From: Chlamydiales bacterium
GTDB taxonomy: Bacteria > Chlamydiota > Chlamydiia > Chlamydiales > JAAKFR01
Direction of reading: 5' to 3'
Length of the DNA: 63,765 nt
Assembly (NCBI GenBank): GCA_022601635.1
Contig: JAJACG010000023.1
Span: forward strand, 1 to 63,765
Position numbers and translations under genes: made by a program. Below the pieces are notes generated by a model. The model was not told where the DNA came from and did no database searches. It saw only the letters and a program-made list of their open reading frames with translations. Below are positions 1 to 8,942 of the stretch, piece by piece (the stretch's first letter is position 1; each line of letters starts with the position of its first letter).

Positions 1-1209
1 CATGAACTGCGCTGCATCAGCTCCATCTACCACGCGATGATCTGCAGAGAGTGTCAGAGTAAGCCTCTTTCCTGGTACTACATGGCCATTTTCTACAACA
101 GGCTCCTCTTCAATCCCACCAATCGCCAAAATTGCCGCTTGCGGCGGATTGATCACAGCAACAAATTCAGTAATGCCATACATCCCCAAGTTGGAGATGC
201 AAAACGAACCACCCTTATACTCCGTCTCCATCAACTTTCCAGCTTGCGCCTTCTTAGCTAAATGTTTCACCTCTAAAGAAATCTCTCCCAGATTCTTATA
301 GTCTGCATGGCGTACAATCGGTGTGATCAAGCCATCTTCAATTGCAACAGCAATTGCAATATCGACTGTTTTGAATTGAATGAGCGTATCATTAACGCTG
401 TTGTAACCAGCATTCACCTTGGGATGTTTACGTAGAGCTAGCGCTGTGGCGCGAATAATCAGATCATTGAATGTGATCTTGAGGTCATGTTCTTTGAGCT
501 GAGCGCGCAGGTCAATCATCGGTTGCGCATTAACCTTCTGCGTCACATAGAAGTGCGGTATGAACATCTTCGACTCTTGCAACCTCTTGCCAATCACCTT
601 GCGCATCGGCGTCAGCTTCACCTCCTCAAAAGAGCCGGGAACCTCGCGCGGCACCTCATTGCGGCCAAAGGTAACGATCCCCTCCGGCTGTGCCCTCTCT
701 AGATCTTCACTCGTAATACGCCCACCAGGACCCGTTCCCTTCACTGTAGTCAAATCAAGCCCCTTCTCTTTCGCTAGTTTCTTGGCAAGTGGGGAGGCAA
801 CCACGCGCTGCTTGCCCTCTCTTTGCCCCTCAAAGGTATAATCTGCAAGAGGAGCTACTGGCTCATGCTTGGGCCCTGAAACAGAGATACTCTCCTGCTC
901 TTGCACCTTGGCTGCAGCAACAGGCTTTTTCTTCTCACTCTTCTTCTCTTTAGGAAGTTCATACTTCTCATCTTTAGTCTCAGTCATCACCGCAATCGGC
1001 GCATTCATTTTGGCATTATCACCCTCCTTGACCAAGATTTCTCGCAGATAGCCCTCGTCCAGAGCGTTGTGCTCAACTGTCGCTTTGTCTGTGGTGATTT
1101 CAAGAAGAAGCTCTCCTGCAGCAACAAAGTCTCCCTCACTCTTGTGCCACTTGGCTATCACTCCCTCTTCCATCGTCGGGGAAAGTTTTGGCATGGTCAA
1201 TAGATTCAT
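1..1209 (-). CDS. pdhC: Dihydrolipoamide acetyltransferase (E2) of pyruvate dehydrogenase, 3' end outside window
   Basis: E2 core of the pyruvate dehydrogenase complex, which moves acetyl groups from lipoamide to CoA in the cytosol. The 403 visible codons begin with a lipoyl domain (DKA motif, lipoyl lysine K42). An Ala/Pro/Lys-rich linker follows, then a peripheral-subunit-binding domain around residues 135-170 (GTGPGGRI) and the acyltransferase domain. The catalytic DHRVVDG motif lies at the left edge of the window, so only the extreme C-terminus is missing. The start codon overlaps the pdhB stop (ATGA), which implies translational coupling in a pdhA-pdhB-pdhC operon. The single lipoyl domain fits short chlamydial-type E2 proteins. 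Family assignment is secure. Confidence 0.95.
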   Translation of the reverse strand, partial: MNLLTMPKLSPTMEEGVIAKWHKSEGDFVAAGELLLEITTDKATVEHNALDEGYLREILVKEGDNAKMNAPIAVMTETKDEKYELPKEKKSEKKKPVAAAKVQEQESISVSGPKHEPVAPLADYTFEGQREGKQRVVASPLAKKLAKEKGLDLTTVKGTGPGGRITSEDLERAQPEGIVTFGRNEVPREVPGSFEEVKLTPMRKVIGKRLQESKMFIPHFYVTQKVNAQPMIDLRAQLKEHDLKITFNDLIIRATALALRKHPKVNAGYNSVNDTLIQFKTVDIAIAVAIEDGLITPIVRHADYKNLGEISLEVKHLAKKAQAGKLMETEYKGGSFCISNLGMYGITEFVAVINPPQAAILAIGGIEEEPVVENGHVVPGKRLTLTLSADHRVVDGADAAQFM

Positions 1210-2174
1210 CGCATCACTTCATAAATTTTTTCAGTTATTCGTTGTTCGTTAGGCAGCGTCTCTGCCTCCAAATAGCGGTTATAGGGCATCGGCGTCTCTC
1301 TTTGGCAAACCCGCCCAATTGGCGCATCTAAATCATCAAAGCAGAACTCTGTCAGCTGATAGCCCAGCTCCGCCGCCACACCACCAAAGGCGTGCCCCTC
1401 CTCCACAATGACGCAGCGATGCGTCTTGCGCACAGATTGAATCACAGTGGGCACATCAAGCGGTCTAATCGTCCTCAAATCAATCAGCTCAATCGAAAGA
1501 TCTAGATTCTGCACCACCTGCCTACAGATGTTAAAGGCGCGCCCATGCGACACAAGCGTTAGCTGACTGCCAGGCTGCACCACCTTCGCCTTTCCAATGG
1601 GTACCAGAAAGTCACCCTCAGGAACCTCGCCCTTCATGCCATAGTCAAGCTCGCTCTCCAATACAAGCACAGGATCATTGCTGCGAATCGCTGACTTCAG
1701 CAGTCCCTTCGCATCGTATGGATTGCTCGGAGCAACCACCACAAGTCCAGGGAAGTGGGCATAGATCGCCTCCACACAGTGGCTATGCTGACAAGAAACC
1801 TGCGCCGCCGCACCATTTGGACCCCTAAAGACCACTGGCACCGAGAATCTGCCAGCCGACATGTAGTGAATCTTCGCCGCATTAGAAATCAGCTGGTCCG
1901 CACCCACAAATGAGAAATTAAAACTCATGAACTCCACAATAGGACGCAAACCAGTCATCGCAGCGCCAATTGCTAAACCTGAAAAACCAAGCTCCGAAAT
2001 GGGCGTATCCAAAATGCGATCAGGACCCCATTTGTCCAGCATGCCCTTCGTTACCTTATAGGCGCCGTTGTATTCAGCAACCTCTTCGCCCATAATGACT
2101 ATACGCTCATCTCGCTCCATCTCCTCATCCATCGCCTGGCGAAGAGCTTCTCGCATCTCAATCATCTGCATAGA
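1206..2174 (-). CDS. pdhB: Pyruvate dehydrogenase E1 component, beta subunit
   Basis: Beta chain of the heterotetrameric E1 enzyme, which with PdhA decarboxylates pyruvate and acetylates the lipoyl group of PdhC. It carries the transketolase pyrimidine-binding domain (IVIMGEEVAEYNGAYKVT near the N-terminus) and the C-terminal transketolase domain (EEGHAFGGVAAE). I chose the ATG at 2174 (MQMIEMREAL), not an upstream in-frame ATG at 2222. A GGAGGG Shine-Dalgarno stands seven bases before it, and homologs begin with this MREAL-type segment. It overlaps the 3' end of pdhA by 17 nt and couples by ATGA to pdhC. Confidence 0.95.
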   Translation of the reverse strand, partial: SMQMIEMREALRQAMDEEMERDERIVIMGEEVAEYNGAYKVTKGMLDKWGPDRILDTPISELGFSGLAIGAAMTGLRPIVEFMSFNFSFVGADQLISNAAKIHYMSAGRFSVPVVFRGPNGAAAQVSCQHSHCVEAIYAHFPGLVVVAPSNPYDAKGLLKSAIRSNDPVLVLESELDYGMKGEVPEGDFLVPIGKAKVVQPGSQLTLVSHGRAFNICRQVVQNLDLSIELIDLRTIRPLDVPTVIQSVRKTHRCVIVEEGHAFGGVAAELGYQLTEFCFDDLDAPIGRVCQRETPMPYNRYLEAETLPNEQRITEKIYEVMR

Positions 2175-3180
2175 CACCCTCCCCAAGCGACGCAAGGGGG
2201 GGCTCATCACTGCTGTCTGCAAACTTCATAGCCTCCAAAATACGCCTCCTTGCTTCCTTATCGATATCTTCCACATCCTTTTGCGTCAAAACTTTGTGCT
2301 CAATTAAACTCTGCCGTAATAGCACAATAGGATCTCTCTTCTTAGCCCTCTCTAACTCCTCTTTGCTCCTATAGAGCCCCGGATCTGAAATAGAGTGCCC
2401 CTTGAAACGCTCACAGATACACTCAATCAAAATAGGCTGCCCTCTCCTCACATCCTCAGCCAGCTGCTTGAATGCCATATAGCAGGAGAAATAGCACATG
2501 CCATTGAGTGTATAACCCTTCATTCCATAACCAGGCGCCTGGCTCTCTGCTATCGGCTCTTTTGCAATCGCGCGCTCCACACTGGTGCCCATTCCCCAAC
2601 GATTATTCTCAATGACCGTCATCAATGGAAGATCCCACAACGAAGCCAAGTTAAGCGTCTCATGAAAAGCACCCTGAGCCACTGCCCCCTCTCCAAGAAA
2701 GCAGACGGCAATCTTGTTTTCTTTCAGATATTTGGCTGAAAATGCCGCCCCAGCAGCAATCGGCATATGGCCGCCCACAATCCCAAAACCACCAAGCAAC
2801 GTTTTGGCATAGAGATGCATAGAACCACCACGCCCTCCTGCAACGCCATCAACCTTGCCGTAGAGCTCTGCCATAATCGCATCAGGACTTTCCCCCAAAA
2901 GGAGGGCGAGCGCGTGACATCTATAGGTGCCAACCCACCAATTATCAACACCCAAAGCCTGTGTACAGGCAATCTGTATCGCCTCTTGACCAGAGTAGGC
3001 GTGATAAAAGCCACCCACCTTACCGCTCTGATAGGCCGCCTCACCACGAGTTTCAAGATGTCTAATTAAATACATAGACCGCAAAGCCTCAACAGCTTGA
3101 TCATTGCCAATACTCTTAAGAGCTTTGGCAATGTACTCTTGATCAGAAAGCTTCGGATCTGTAGAGAAAAACTCACTCAT
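2158..3180 (-). CDS. pdhA: Pyruvate dehydrogenase E1 component, alpha subunit
   Basis: Thiamine-diphosphate-dependent alpha chain of pyruvate dehydrogenase E1, first gene of the pdhABC operon. The TPP-binding motif is visible as GEG (residues 163-165) running to ENN (191-193). The first motif position is Glu where most families have Asp (GDG). The GGRGGSMH loop at 116-122 matches the E1-alpha family. Length (340 aa) is typical. There is no Shine-Dalgarno before the ATG, and a promoter-like -10 box lies only 10 nt upstream, so the mRNA may have almost no 5' leader. Confidence 0.95.
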   Translation of the reverse strand: MSEFFSTDPKLSDQEYIAKALKSIGNDQAVEALRSMYLIRHLETRGEAAYQSGKVGGFYHAYSGQEAIQIACTQALGVDNWWVGTYRCHALALLLGESPDAIMAELYGKVDGVAGGRGGSMHLYAKTLLGGFGIVGGHMPIAAGAAFSAKYLKENKIAVCFLGEGAVAQGAFHETLNLASLWDLPLMTVIENNRWGMGTSVERAIAKEPIAESQAPGYGMKGYTLNGMCYFSCYMAFKQLAEDVRRGQPILIECICERFKGHSISDPGLYRSKEELERAKKRDPIVLLRQSLIEHKVLTQKDVEDIDKEARRRILEAMKFADSSDEPPLASLGEGVYADD

Positions 3181-3190
3181 ACCGAGGGAG

Positions 3191-3220
3191 ATTGTATATG
3201 AAAATGGGGTGTAATATCAA
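3191..3220 (-). promoter_or_regulatory. Predicted sigma70-type promoter of pdhABC (near-leaderless)
   Basis: On the minus strand, TTGATA (3220-3215) and TACAAT (3196-3191) are 18 bp apart. The -10 box ends 10 nt before the pdhA ATG, so transcription should start about 3-4 nt before the start codon. No Shine-Dalgarno is present. Predicted by eye. Confidence 0.5.
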
Positions 3221-3239
3221 TGAAAAATTGCGCTTAATA

Positions 3240-3671
3240 TTACTCTTCTAGGCTGCCGCCATTGCCTTGGAGCTGACTTGGCTGATGTACTGGATAAGCT
3301 GTAGTGTAACGATCCCAATCAATATCCGAAATAGGGTCGTCCTCTATCTCCTTGCTACTAGGAGGTCCTTTTGCTTGATCATTTTCACCTAAATTTATGT
3401 AAGCCTCTATAACCACTTGATCGCTCTTAGTTTTTGTTGCTTTGAATACTACAGCTGTTAAAAAAATCGGGGCAGCAATAAAACCAACTACAGCTCCTGC
3501 AGAACTCGCTATCTTGCTATTCACAATCTGCGCAAAAGGCTGCGTCCAAGGCATAAAGTTTAAGGCCACAGCGGCTAATGCCACAAGCGCAACCGCCACT
3601 ACCTTTTTAGGATTCTTGTTCACAAAGGAGATGGCTCTATCTTTAGATTGGGAGATAGGATTAATATTCAT
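3240..3671 (-). CDS. Putative inclusion membrane (Inc-like) protein
   Basis: No sequence family recognised. This 143-aa protein has two long hydrophobic segments, about residues 24-41 and 57-76, separated by a short loop (PWTQPFAQIVNSK). An acidic, Pro-rich soluble tail follows. This bilobed hydrophobic domain is the hallmark by which chlamydial Inc proteins are predicted. Such proteins are secreted by the type III system and sit in the vacuole membrane with both ends facing the host cytosol. It stands alone between pdhA and a hydrolase gene. An extended -10 box ends six nt before the ATG with no Shine-Dalgarno. It could instead be an ordinary inner-membrane protein. Confidence 0.7.
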   Translation of the reverse strand: MNINPISQSKDRAISFVNKNPKKVVAVALVALAAVALNFMPWTQPFAQIVNSKIASSAGAVVGFIAAPIFLTAVVFKATKTKSDQVVIEAYINLGENDQAKGPPSSKEIEDDPISDIDWDRYTTAYPVHQPSQLQGNGGSLEE

Positions 3672-3677
3672 GCCAAT

Positions 3678-3686
3678 ACTATAACA
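3678..3686 (-). promoter_or_regulatory. Extended -10 element giving a leaderless start for the Inc-like gene
   Basis: The minus strand reads TG-T-TATAGT (3686-3678), then six bases, then the ATG at 3671. No clear -35 box is seen. Transcription would start at or within a base or two of the ATG. Confidence 0.45.
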
Positions 3687-3728
3687 TAAAAATATGTTTT
3701 TATTATTAATCTGAAAATAAACATTCCA

Positions 3729-5252
3729 TTAAGATTTAGGGAGTTGCTTCTCTAGGTCGCGCTTCTGAAGGGCCAGCTCTTCTAGCTCAAAGTCGACCTC
3801 CTGGGCATTCTCCTCATTTCGGGTACTCAGAAGCTCCCTCTCATGCAGAGCAATGATTTCGATCTCATTTCTGATATATTGCTCTTGGAGAGGCCAGCCA
3901 AAAAGCTTCCTAATCCAACGCAACAGGATGCGTGTTGGGTCATAGAGTTTAGGCAGAAAGCGCATGTAATCAAAGCGGTGCAATCTCTCTGCATTTTCGA
4001 GGGCGATCTCCTCTTCTGTTAGATGCATAGAAACATAACAGCGATCTAGAGCAATCACATGTTGATGAGCAGGAAATGCATGCATCACATTGAGCCACAG
4101 TTTGATTGCCGCCGGAATTAAGAGTACCATCTCCCATCTGTGCACAGGGTAGTAGCGCCATCTAGTCTTCCCGAGGTGAATACGCACCTGGCCGATCACC
4201 TTGGCGCCAATACGCCAAAAGGCAAAATCGTCGAGATTGGCCACAATTTTGAGCTTCTGCTGCCTCCCCTCTTGCAGCTTTTGGTAGAAGGCGTAGTCGC
4301 GCCGATTGGGCAGCGGCGGATTAGAGGCGTAGGCGAGTTCAATCAGATCGTGAGAATAGAGAGCGATTTGCATAGCCATCGCACCACCCATGCTGTGTCC
4401 CGCTACATAGGGAAGCAGATCACCCTGTTTGAGCTCGCGCAGATGTTTGTGGATGCGGCGCCATGAATGTCTATAGGCATCAGTCGCTGACCCATGAATA
4501 CCGAGGTTGGCAATGAGCGACCCGAGCATAGCGGGCTGTGAGGGCCACATCTCCGTTCCTTGACATAGGTAGATCCCAGGTGCCTCCTCTTGAGGAGTGA
4601 GACTGACAGTTTTGACACCCTCCGCAATGAGATGCTGCGTAGCTACATAGGGAATGAGCTTGCCTTTCTCTTCGAAGCTGGGAATTTGCAGTGTCATTCC
4701 CTCAAGCTCACGGTAGACAGCACCATGACTAAGAACTGCAAGCGTCAGGTATTTACGTTTTTGAGGACAGTCAAATTGCGCAATGAGAGCAAGATCACAG
4801 CCAACTTGTCTTGTGAGCTCCTTGTCTCGTCTTTTACGCACAGAGACACTAAACTTTGAAAGAAAGCCGGGGGGCGCGCCCACTACATCATAGAACTGCT
4901 CCGCCTGGGGATTCCAATGGATATGAACACCCTCTTCTTCTGGCTGGCAGCCCTCCATCTTCTGAACAAATGCGAGTGAGAGTGGTACCCCTCTGGCGTA
5001 GTCGCGCAAAAAGCCGTCGCGTGAAATGATCTTGGGCAAACTTTTGCGCCCCCAATAGGGAGATGCGAGATTCCACGCCTTGCGTGGACAGCCCAAGCTG
5101 TCAAAGAGCTTTGCTAGCGTAACACGATTGAGTTCTTTCTCTTTGGGAGCTCTTTTATGGTACTTCCATCCATCCTCATAAGTGAGGTAGCAGCTACCTT
5201 TTGGTGCCTCACTGAGTAGCCCTTTGATGGAAAAAGTCGATGTATCGGTCAC
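3729..5252 (-). CDS. Putative serine hydrolase with GHSMGG motif (lipase-like)
   Basis: A 507-aa protein of the alpha/beta-hydrolase type. A GHSMGG nucleophile elbow lies in the middle of the chain, followed by helix residues typical of class 3 lipases. Candidate acid and base residues are an Asp in the NLDDF segment and a His in the AHQHVIAL segment. There is no clear signal peptide. A hydrophobic patch (VLLIPAAIKLW) and a charged, coiled-coil-like Glu/Leu-rich C-terminus suggest membrane or partner contact. The substrate is unknown and a lipid is only a guess from the motif. The start overlaps the hemL 3' end by 44 nt, so an internal start is possible. Confidence 0.65.
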   Translation of the reverse strand: MTDTSTFSIKGLLSEAPKGSCYLTYEDGWKYHKRAPKEKELNRVTLAKLFDSLGCPRKAWNLASPYWGRKSLPKIISRDGFLRDYARGVPLSLAFVQKMEGCQPEEEGVHIHWNPQAEQFYDVVGAPPGFLSKFSVSVRKRRDKELTRQVGCDLALIAQFDCPQKRKYLTLAVLSHGAVYRELEGMTLQIPSFEEKGKLIPYVATQHLIAEGVKTVSLTPQEEAPGIYLCQGTEMWPSQPAMLGSLIANLGIHGSATDAYRHSWRRIHKHLRELKQGDLLPYVAGHSMGGAMAMQIALYSHDLIELAYASNPPLPNRRDYAFYQKLQEGRQQKLKIVANLDDFAFWRIGAKVIGQVRIHLGKTRWRYYPVHRWEMVLLIPAAIKLWLNVMHAFPAHQHVIALDRCYVSMHLTEEEIALENAERLHRFDYMRFLPKLYDPTRILLRWIRKLFGWPLQEQYIRNEIEIIALHERELLSTRNEENAQEVDFELEELALQKRDLEKQLPKS

Positions 5253-6507
5253 GCGTTTTCTCCAAACTTTCCTGAGAATGGGCGCTACTCACAAAGTTGG
5301 CCTCAAATTGAGATGGCGAAATATAGATGCCACCTTGAAACATGAAACCAAAGAGCTCTTCAAAGCCGGAGCAGCCCTTAGCATCCTCAAAGCAATTCAC
5401 TGACCTTTTTCCCATAAATAGCGTAAAAAGGGAACCCACTTGATTGATAGAGGCCTCAATCCCCTCTTTTCCCAAGAAATCGGCAAGCGGTTTTGTGATC
5501 ACATTGGCCCGCTCTTCTAACTCCTCATAAAAACCGTCCCGCTCAGCAAGGCAGAGCGTTTGATAGCCTGCCTCCATTGCAACAGGGTTGCCCGAAAGAG
5601 TTCCCGCCTGATAGACAGGGCCCAGAGGAGCGATCATCTCCATGATATCGGCGCGCCCTCCAAATGCTGCAGCGGGAAAACCGCCACCCACAATCTTGCC
5701 GAGACAGACCAGGTCGGGTCGTATACCATAAAGCTCCTCAGCCCCACCAAGTGCTACACGAAAACCTGTGATGACCTCATCGAAGATTAGAAGCGCTCCC
5801 TGGCTCTTCGTCTCCTCACGCAGCATCTCCAAAAACTCCTGCGTGGCTGGCACAACTCCCATATTGGCCGCGATCGGCTCCACAATCACGCAAGCCAGTT
5901 TATTTTCTCGCAAAATAGCGCGCGTTTTTTCCACATCGTTGAAGGGGGCCACCAAAGTGTGTTTGACAAAGTCTTCGGGAACTCCTGCAGACGCTGGCAG
6001 ATGAGCCGCTCCTGAACCCGCTTGCACTAAAAGCGCATCACTATGACCGTGGTAGTTCCCAGTAAATTTGAGAATTTTATCTCTGCCTGTGAAGCCGCGC
6101 GCTAGCCTTAATGCTGTCATTGTTGCCTCTGTTCCAGAGCTAACAAAGCGCACCCTCTCAATTGCTGGCACTAGCTGCACCACCTTCTTTGCCAGTCGCA
6201 TCTCTATCTCAGTCGTAATTCCAAAAGAGGACCCCATCGCACATCTTTTCTGAGCACCCTCCGTAACAAGAGGATTGGCATGGCCATGAAGAAGTGCTCC
6301 CCAAGAACAGCAGTAGTCGATATAGCGATGACCATCAGCATCCACGATAGTATCCAGATATCCCGACTCCACAACAAGGGGAGTCTGGTCAAGACCAGGG
6401 AAGGAGCGCACAGGTGAATTAACACCCTTTGGAATCACCCGACATGACTCCGCAAATATCGCTTTGCTCTTTGCTCTTTCTAACTCTTTTTCTAATAGCG
6501 CCATCAT
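5209..6507 (-). CDS. hemL: Glutamate-1-semialdehyde 2,1-aminomutase
   Basis: PLP-dependent enzyme that converts glutamate-1-semialdehyde to 5-aminolevulinate at the head of haem synthesis. The PLP lysine is K271 in LGKIVGGGFP, the Asp pairing with the PLP ring is D243 in FDEVITGFR, and the cofactor phosphate loop is SSGTEA (123-128). A strong Shine-Dalgarno (AAAGGAGG) stands just before the first of two adjacent ATGs at 6507. That start is therefore well supported, although the gene begins 89 nt inside the end of ispG. Length (432 aa) is typical. Confidence 0.95.
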   Translation of the reverse strand: MMALLEKELERAKSKAIFAESCRVIPKGVNSPVRSFPGLDQTPLVVESGYLDTIVDADGHRYIDYCCSWGALLHGHANPLVTEGAQKRCAMGSSFGITTEIEMRLAKKVVQLVPAIERVRFVSSGTEATMTALRLARGFTGRDKILKFTGNYHGHSDALLVQAGSGAAHLPASAGVPEDFVKHTLVAPFNDVEKTRAILRENKLACVIVEPIAANMGVVPATQEFLEMLREETKSQGALLIFDEVITGFRVALGGAEELYGIRPDLVCLGKIVGGGFPAAAFGGRADIMEMIAPLGPVYQAGTLSGNPVAMEAGYQTLCLAERDGFYEELEERANVITKPLADFLGKEGIEASINQVGSLFTLFMGKRSVNCFEDAKGCSGFEELFGFMFQGGIYISPSQFEANFVSSAHSQESLEKTRDRYIDFFHQRATQ

Positions 6508-8218
6508 CTACCTCCTTTCCGTTTGGCTCAACCCAGCTATCATATTTTTTGATCAATTCAACCAACTTCTCACAGCTCTGCTCCATCGGGATATTGCGCT
6601 CCACGCACTCCTTGCCCACATAGAGATCAATCATACCAGGCCTCGACCCAACATAGCCAAAATCAGCATCTGCCATCTCTCCAGGCCCATTCACAATGCA
6701 GCCCATGATTGCGATCTTCACACCGATCAAGTGCTCTGTTTTCTCCCGAATTTTGGCCGCCACCTCCTGCAAGTTGAAAAGCGTCCTGCCGCAACCTGGA
6801 CAAGAAATAAACTCCGTCTTCGAACTACGCATTCTCGCACCTTGCAAAATGGAAAAGGCGAGCTGCCTTCTTTTTGCAAGTGGCTGCTTGCTCTCTAAGC
6901 AGATTCCCTCACCAAGACCATCCAAAAGGAGCGAACCCATCTCAGCTGCTGCACGCAGTGTTGGATCCTTTTGCTCATAGCTAAAGTGTAAAATCAGCGG
7001 AAAATCTCTCCCTTGAATCCACTTCAAGATAGGACCTCCTTCAAATTGACTCGGCTTGTAGAAGGCTATTGGAACATCTCTATTCCATGTTTTAGGATCC
7101 TCAGTAAAAATTGTTGGCTCAGTGAACACAGCAATTCCTGCCGCCTTGAGTCTCTCCAACTTGGGATGCTCAAAGTCAGCAATCACACCATCCACACTAG
7201 CAGGCTCCCTCTTGATAGCACCAAACTGCAGGGAACAGCCAAGATCTGCAAAAAACGAATCGCTCTCCACCTCTGATAGAGAGAGTTTAAGGACAACAGC
7301 GCCATCTCGATGCAGTGGATTGCTCACTTTGCGCCTAGGAAAGGTGATCGCTAGATGGTCCCTCTTTCGAACAAAGGTAGCCAACTCTTTACAGGGTGGA
7401 ATCTCATGCCACGGATCCTCCGTCAAAGAGACACGAATCGTATCACCCAAACCGTCGAGAAGAAGCGAACCAATGCCAATTGCTGACTTGACTCGACCAT
7501 CCTCTCCCTCGCCCGCCTCTGTCACCCCAAGATGCAGCGGATAGTCCCAACCAAGTTCCATCATCTTTTCCACAAGCAGACGGTAGGCGTGCGTCATCAC
7601 AGCTGTATTACTCGCCTTCATCGAAAAAATCACATTGTGGAAATCGTGTGCTCTACAGATGCGCCCAAACTCTAAAGCACTCTCTACCATTCCCTTTGCT
7701 GTGTCACCATAGCGATTCATGATGCGGTCAGAAAGCGATCCATGGTTCGTGCCGATCCGAAGCGCACGCTTCAATCCCTTACACTTCTCCACAAGGGGAG
7801 AAAATTTTTCCTCTATCTTCTGCAGCTCTGCCGCATAGGAGTGATCATCATAGTCGATCTGCTTAAAACTCGCCCTTTTGTCCACAAAATTGCCCGGATT
7901 AATGCGCACCTTGTCACAAAAATCGGCAACCATCATGGCAGCAGGTGGATAGAAGTGAATATCGGCCACAAGAGGAATTGAATAACCCCTCTGTACAAGG
8001 AGGTTTTTGATCTGCTCACACGCTGCAGCCTCCCTCTTTCCCTGAACTGTCACACGAGCAATTTCACAGCCCGCATCTGCCAACTTAATAATTTGGTCAG
8101 CAGTTGCTTGAGCATCTCTTGTATCTGTTGTGGTCATAGATTGGATGCGGATTGGATTTTTACCTCCAACAGCCACATTTCCGACCATCACCACTCTAGA
8201 TTCAAAAAACTTCTTCAT
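6419..8218 (-). CDS. ispG: 4-hydroxy-3-methylbut-2-en-1-yl diphosphate synthase (long chlamydial/plant form)
   Basis: Iron-sulfur enzyme of the MEP isoprenoid pathway (GcpE). The N-terminal TIM barrel (QSMTTTDT, VADIHFYPP, RINPGN) and C-terminal 4Fe-4S domain (CPGCGRT and GCIVNGPGE) are separated by the large extra domain of the plant, Bacteroidetes and Chlamydiae form. This explains the length of about 600 aa. ATG at 8218 follows an AAAGG Shine-Dalgarno by seven bases; a second in-frame ATG at 8224 is two codons upstream. About 35 residues after DSWVEP have no obvious counterpart in the family, and this tail overlaps the start of hemL. Confidence 0.94.
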   Translation of the reverse strand: MKKFFESRVVMVGNVAVGGKNPIRIQSMTTTDTRDAQATADQIIKLADAGCEIARVTVQGKREAAACEQIKNLLVQRGYSIPLVADIHFYPPAAMMVADFCDKVRINPGNFVDKRASFKQIDYDDHSYAAELQKIEEKFSPLVEKCKGLKRALRIGTNHGSLSDRIMNRYGDTAKGMVESALEFGRICRAHDFHNVIFSMKASNTAVMTHAYRLLVEKMMELGWDYPLHLGVTEAGEGEDGRVKSAIGIGSLLLDGLGDTIRVSLTEDPWHEIPPCKELATFVRKRDHLAITFPRRKVSNPLHRDGAVVLKLSLSEVESDSFFADLGCSLQFGAIKREPASVDGVIADFEHPKLERLKAAGIAVFTEPTIFTEDPKTWNRDVPIAFYKPSQFEGGPILKWIQGRDFPLILHFSYEQKDPTLRAAAEMGSLLLDGLGEGICLESKQPLAKRRQLAFSILQGARMRSSKTEFISCPGCGRTLFNLQEVAAKIREKTEHLIGVKIAIMGCIVNGPGEMADADFGYVGSRPGMIDLYVGKECVERNIPMEQSCEKLVELIKKYDSWVEPNGKEVDDGAIRKRVRKSKEQSDICGVMSGDSKGC

Positions 8219-8272
8219 ATCCATACCTTTGATGAACTATAATAGGATAAAGGAAGAATTGAGGGAACTCTT

Positions 8273-8491
8273 TTGGTTGGTCCAGTATCGCCTCAGGGAG
8301 AGGGATTTTTTAACAAGCCAGTTGAGCAGGGAGGGCTGCTGCGAAAGGTGGAGGCGACCCCCATCTTGGAACACTCTTTTAGTGGTGGTAAATTTCTTAC
8401 TGCCGATGAAAGCAAAAAGTTTGATCGCCACGAGCTCAAGATATTGGGGCTCTCTTCTGACGAAATCAAGATGGTGGTAGATGACGCATAG
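8273..8491 (+). CDS. Small conserved-looking protein, possible partner of the adjacent secretion chaperones
   Basis: A 72-aa reading frame starting at TTG, seven bases after a GAGGG Shine-Dalgarno. There is no in-frame ATG before the upstream stop. The product is soluble, mixed charge and lacks membrane segments or Cys. Its end overlaps the next gene by 11 nt, as do the following pair, so the three look like one operon. No family recognised. Being first in an operon with two CesT-like chaperones, it might be a small secretion component or substrate, but that is inference only. Confidence 0.6.
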   Translation: MVGPVSPQGEGFFNKPVEQGGLLRKVEATPILEHSFSGGKFLTADESKKFDRHELKILGLSSDEIKMVVDDA

Positions 8492-8942
8492 TTTTGCTGA
8501 GACGCTAGATCATTTTGGGACGATATTGAAGAGTCGTCCACCGAAGGGAGCGTTGGAAAGTGGTCGTGTGGAGCTTGAGATTGACAAAACGCGTCTTGTG
8601 ATCAAGCAGTCGGCTAGCGATGATTCGATCATCATAGAAATGAATCTCGGTTTTTTCTTAGTCAAACCTCAAAAGGAGCATCTGCAGCAACTAGCTACTG
8701 CCAACTTTTTGGGAGTAGACACAGGCGGCTGTACACTTGCTTTCGATTCGGCAGGGGTGACGCTCTATCTGCGAGCGGTGAGTTCTGCTGGAAGCAGTTT
8801 GCAAGAATGCTGGCAGTGGCTGCATCGTGCGATCAATGTCTACCACCACTGGTCGCAAAAGCTATCTAATTGGAAGGACTTCACTCCCCTGTCGCCCATC
8901 TCTAGCTCAGGCTTTCAACCACGAAAGGATTTGATGGCATGA
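8481..8942 (+). CDS. Putative type III secretion chaperone (CesT/SycE-like)
   Basis: A 153-aa acidic protein with the chaperone-type layout. An N-terminal helix (FAETLDHFGTIL) is followed by alternating strands (VELEIDKTRLVI, IIIEMNLGFFLV), a LATANFLG helix and a C-terminal helix (LQECWQWLHRAINVYHHW). Class I chaperones of this fold bind effectors and hold them secretion-competent. It overlaps both neighbours by short ATGA-type junctions, and the next gene has the same fold signature. The client is unknown. Confidence 0.6.
   Translation: MTHSFAETLDHFGTILKSRPPKGALESGRVELEIDKTRLVIKQSASDDSIIIEMNLGFFLVKPQKEHLQQLATANFLGVDTGGCTLAFDSAGVTLYLRAVSSAGSSLQECWQWLHRAINVYHHWSQKLSNWKDFTPLSPISSSGFQPRKDLMA

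Noticed and set aside
1206..2222. Longer pdhB start at 2222
   Set aside because: The extra 16 residues lie in the pdhA end and lack family similarity; the ATG at 2174 has a GGAGGG site.
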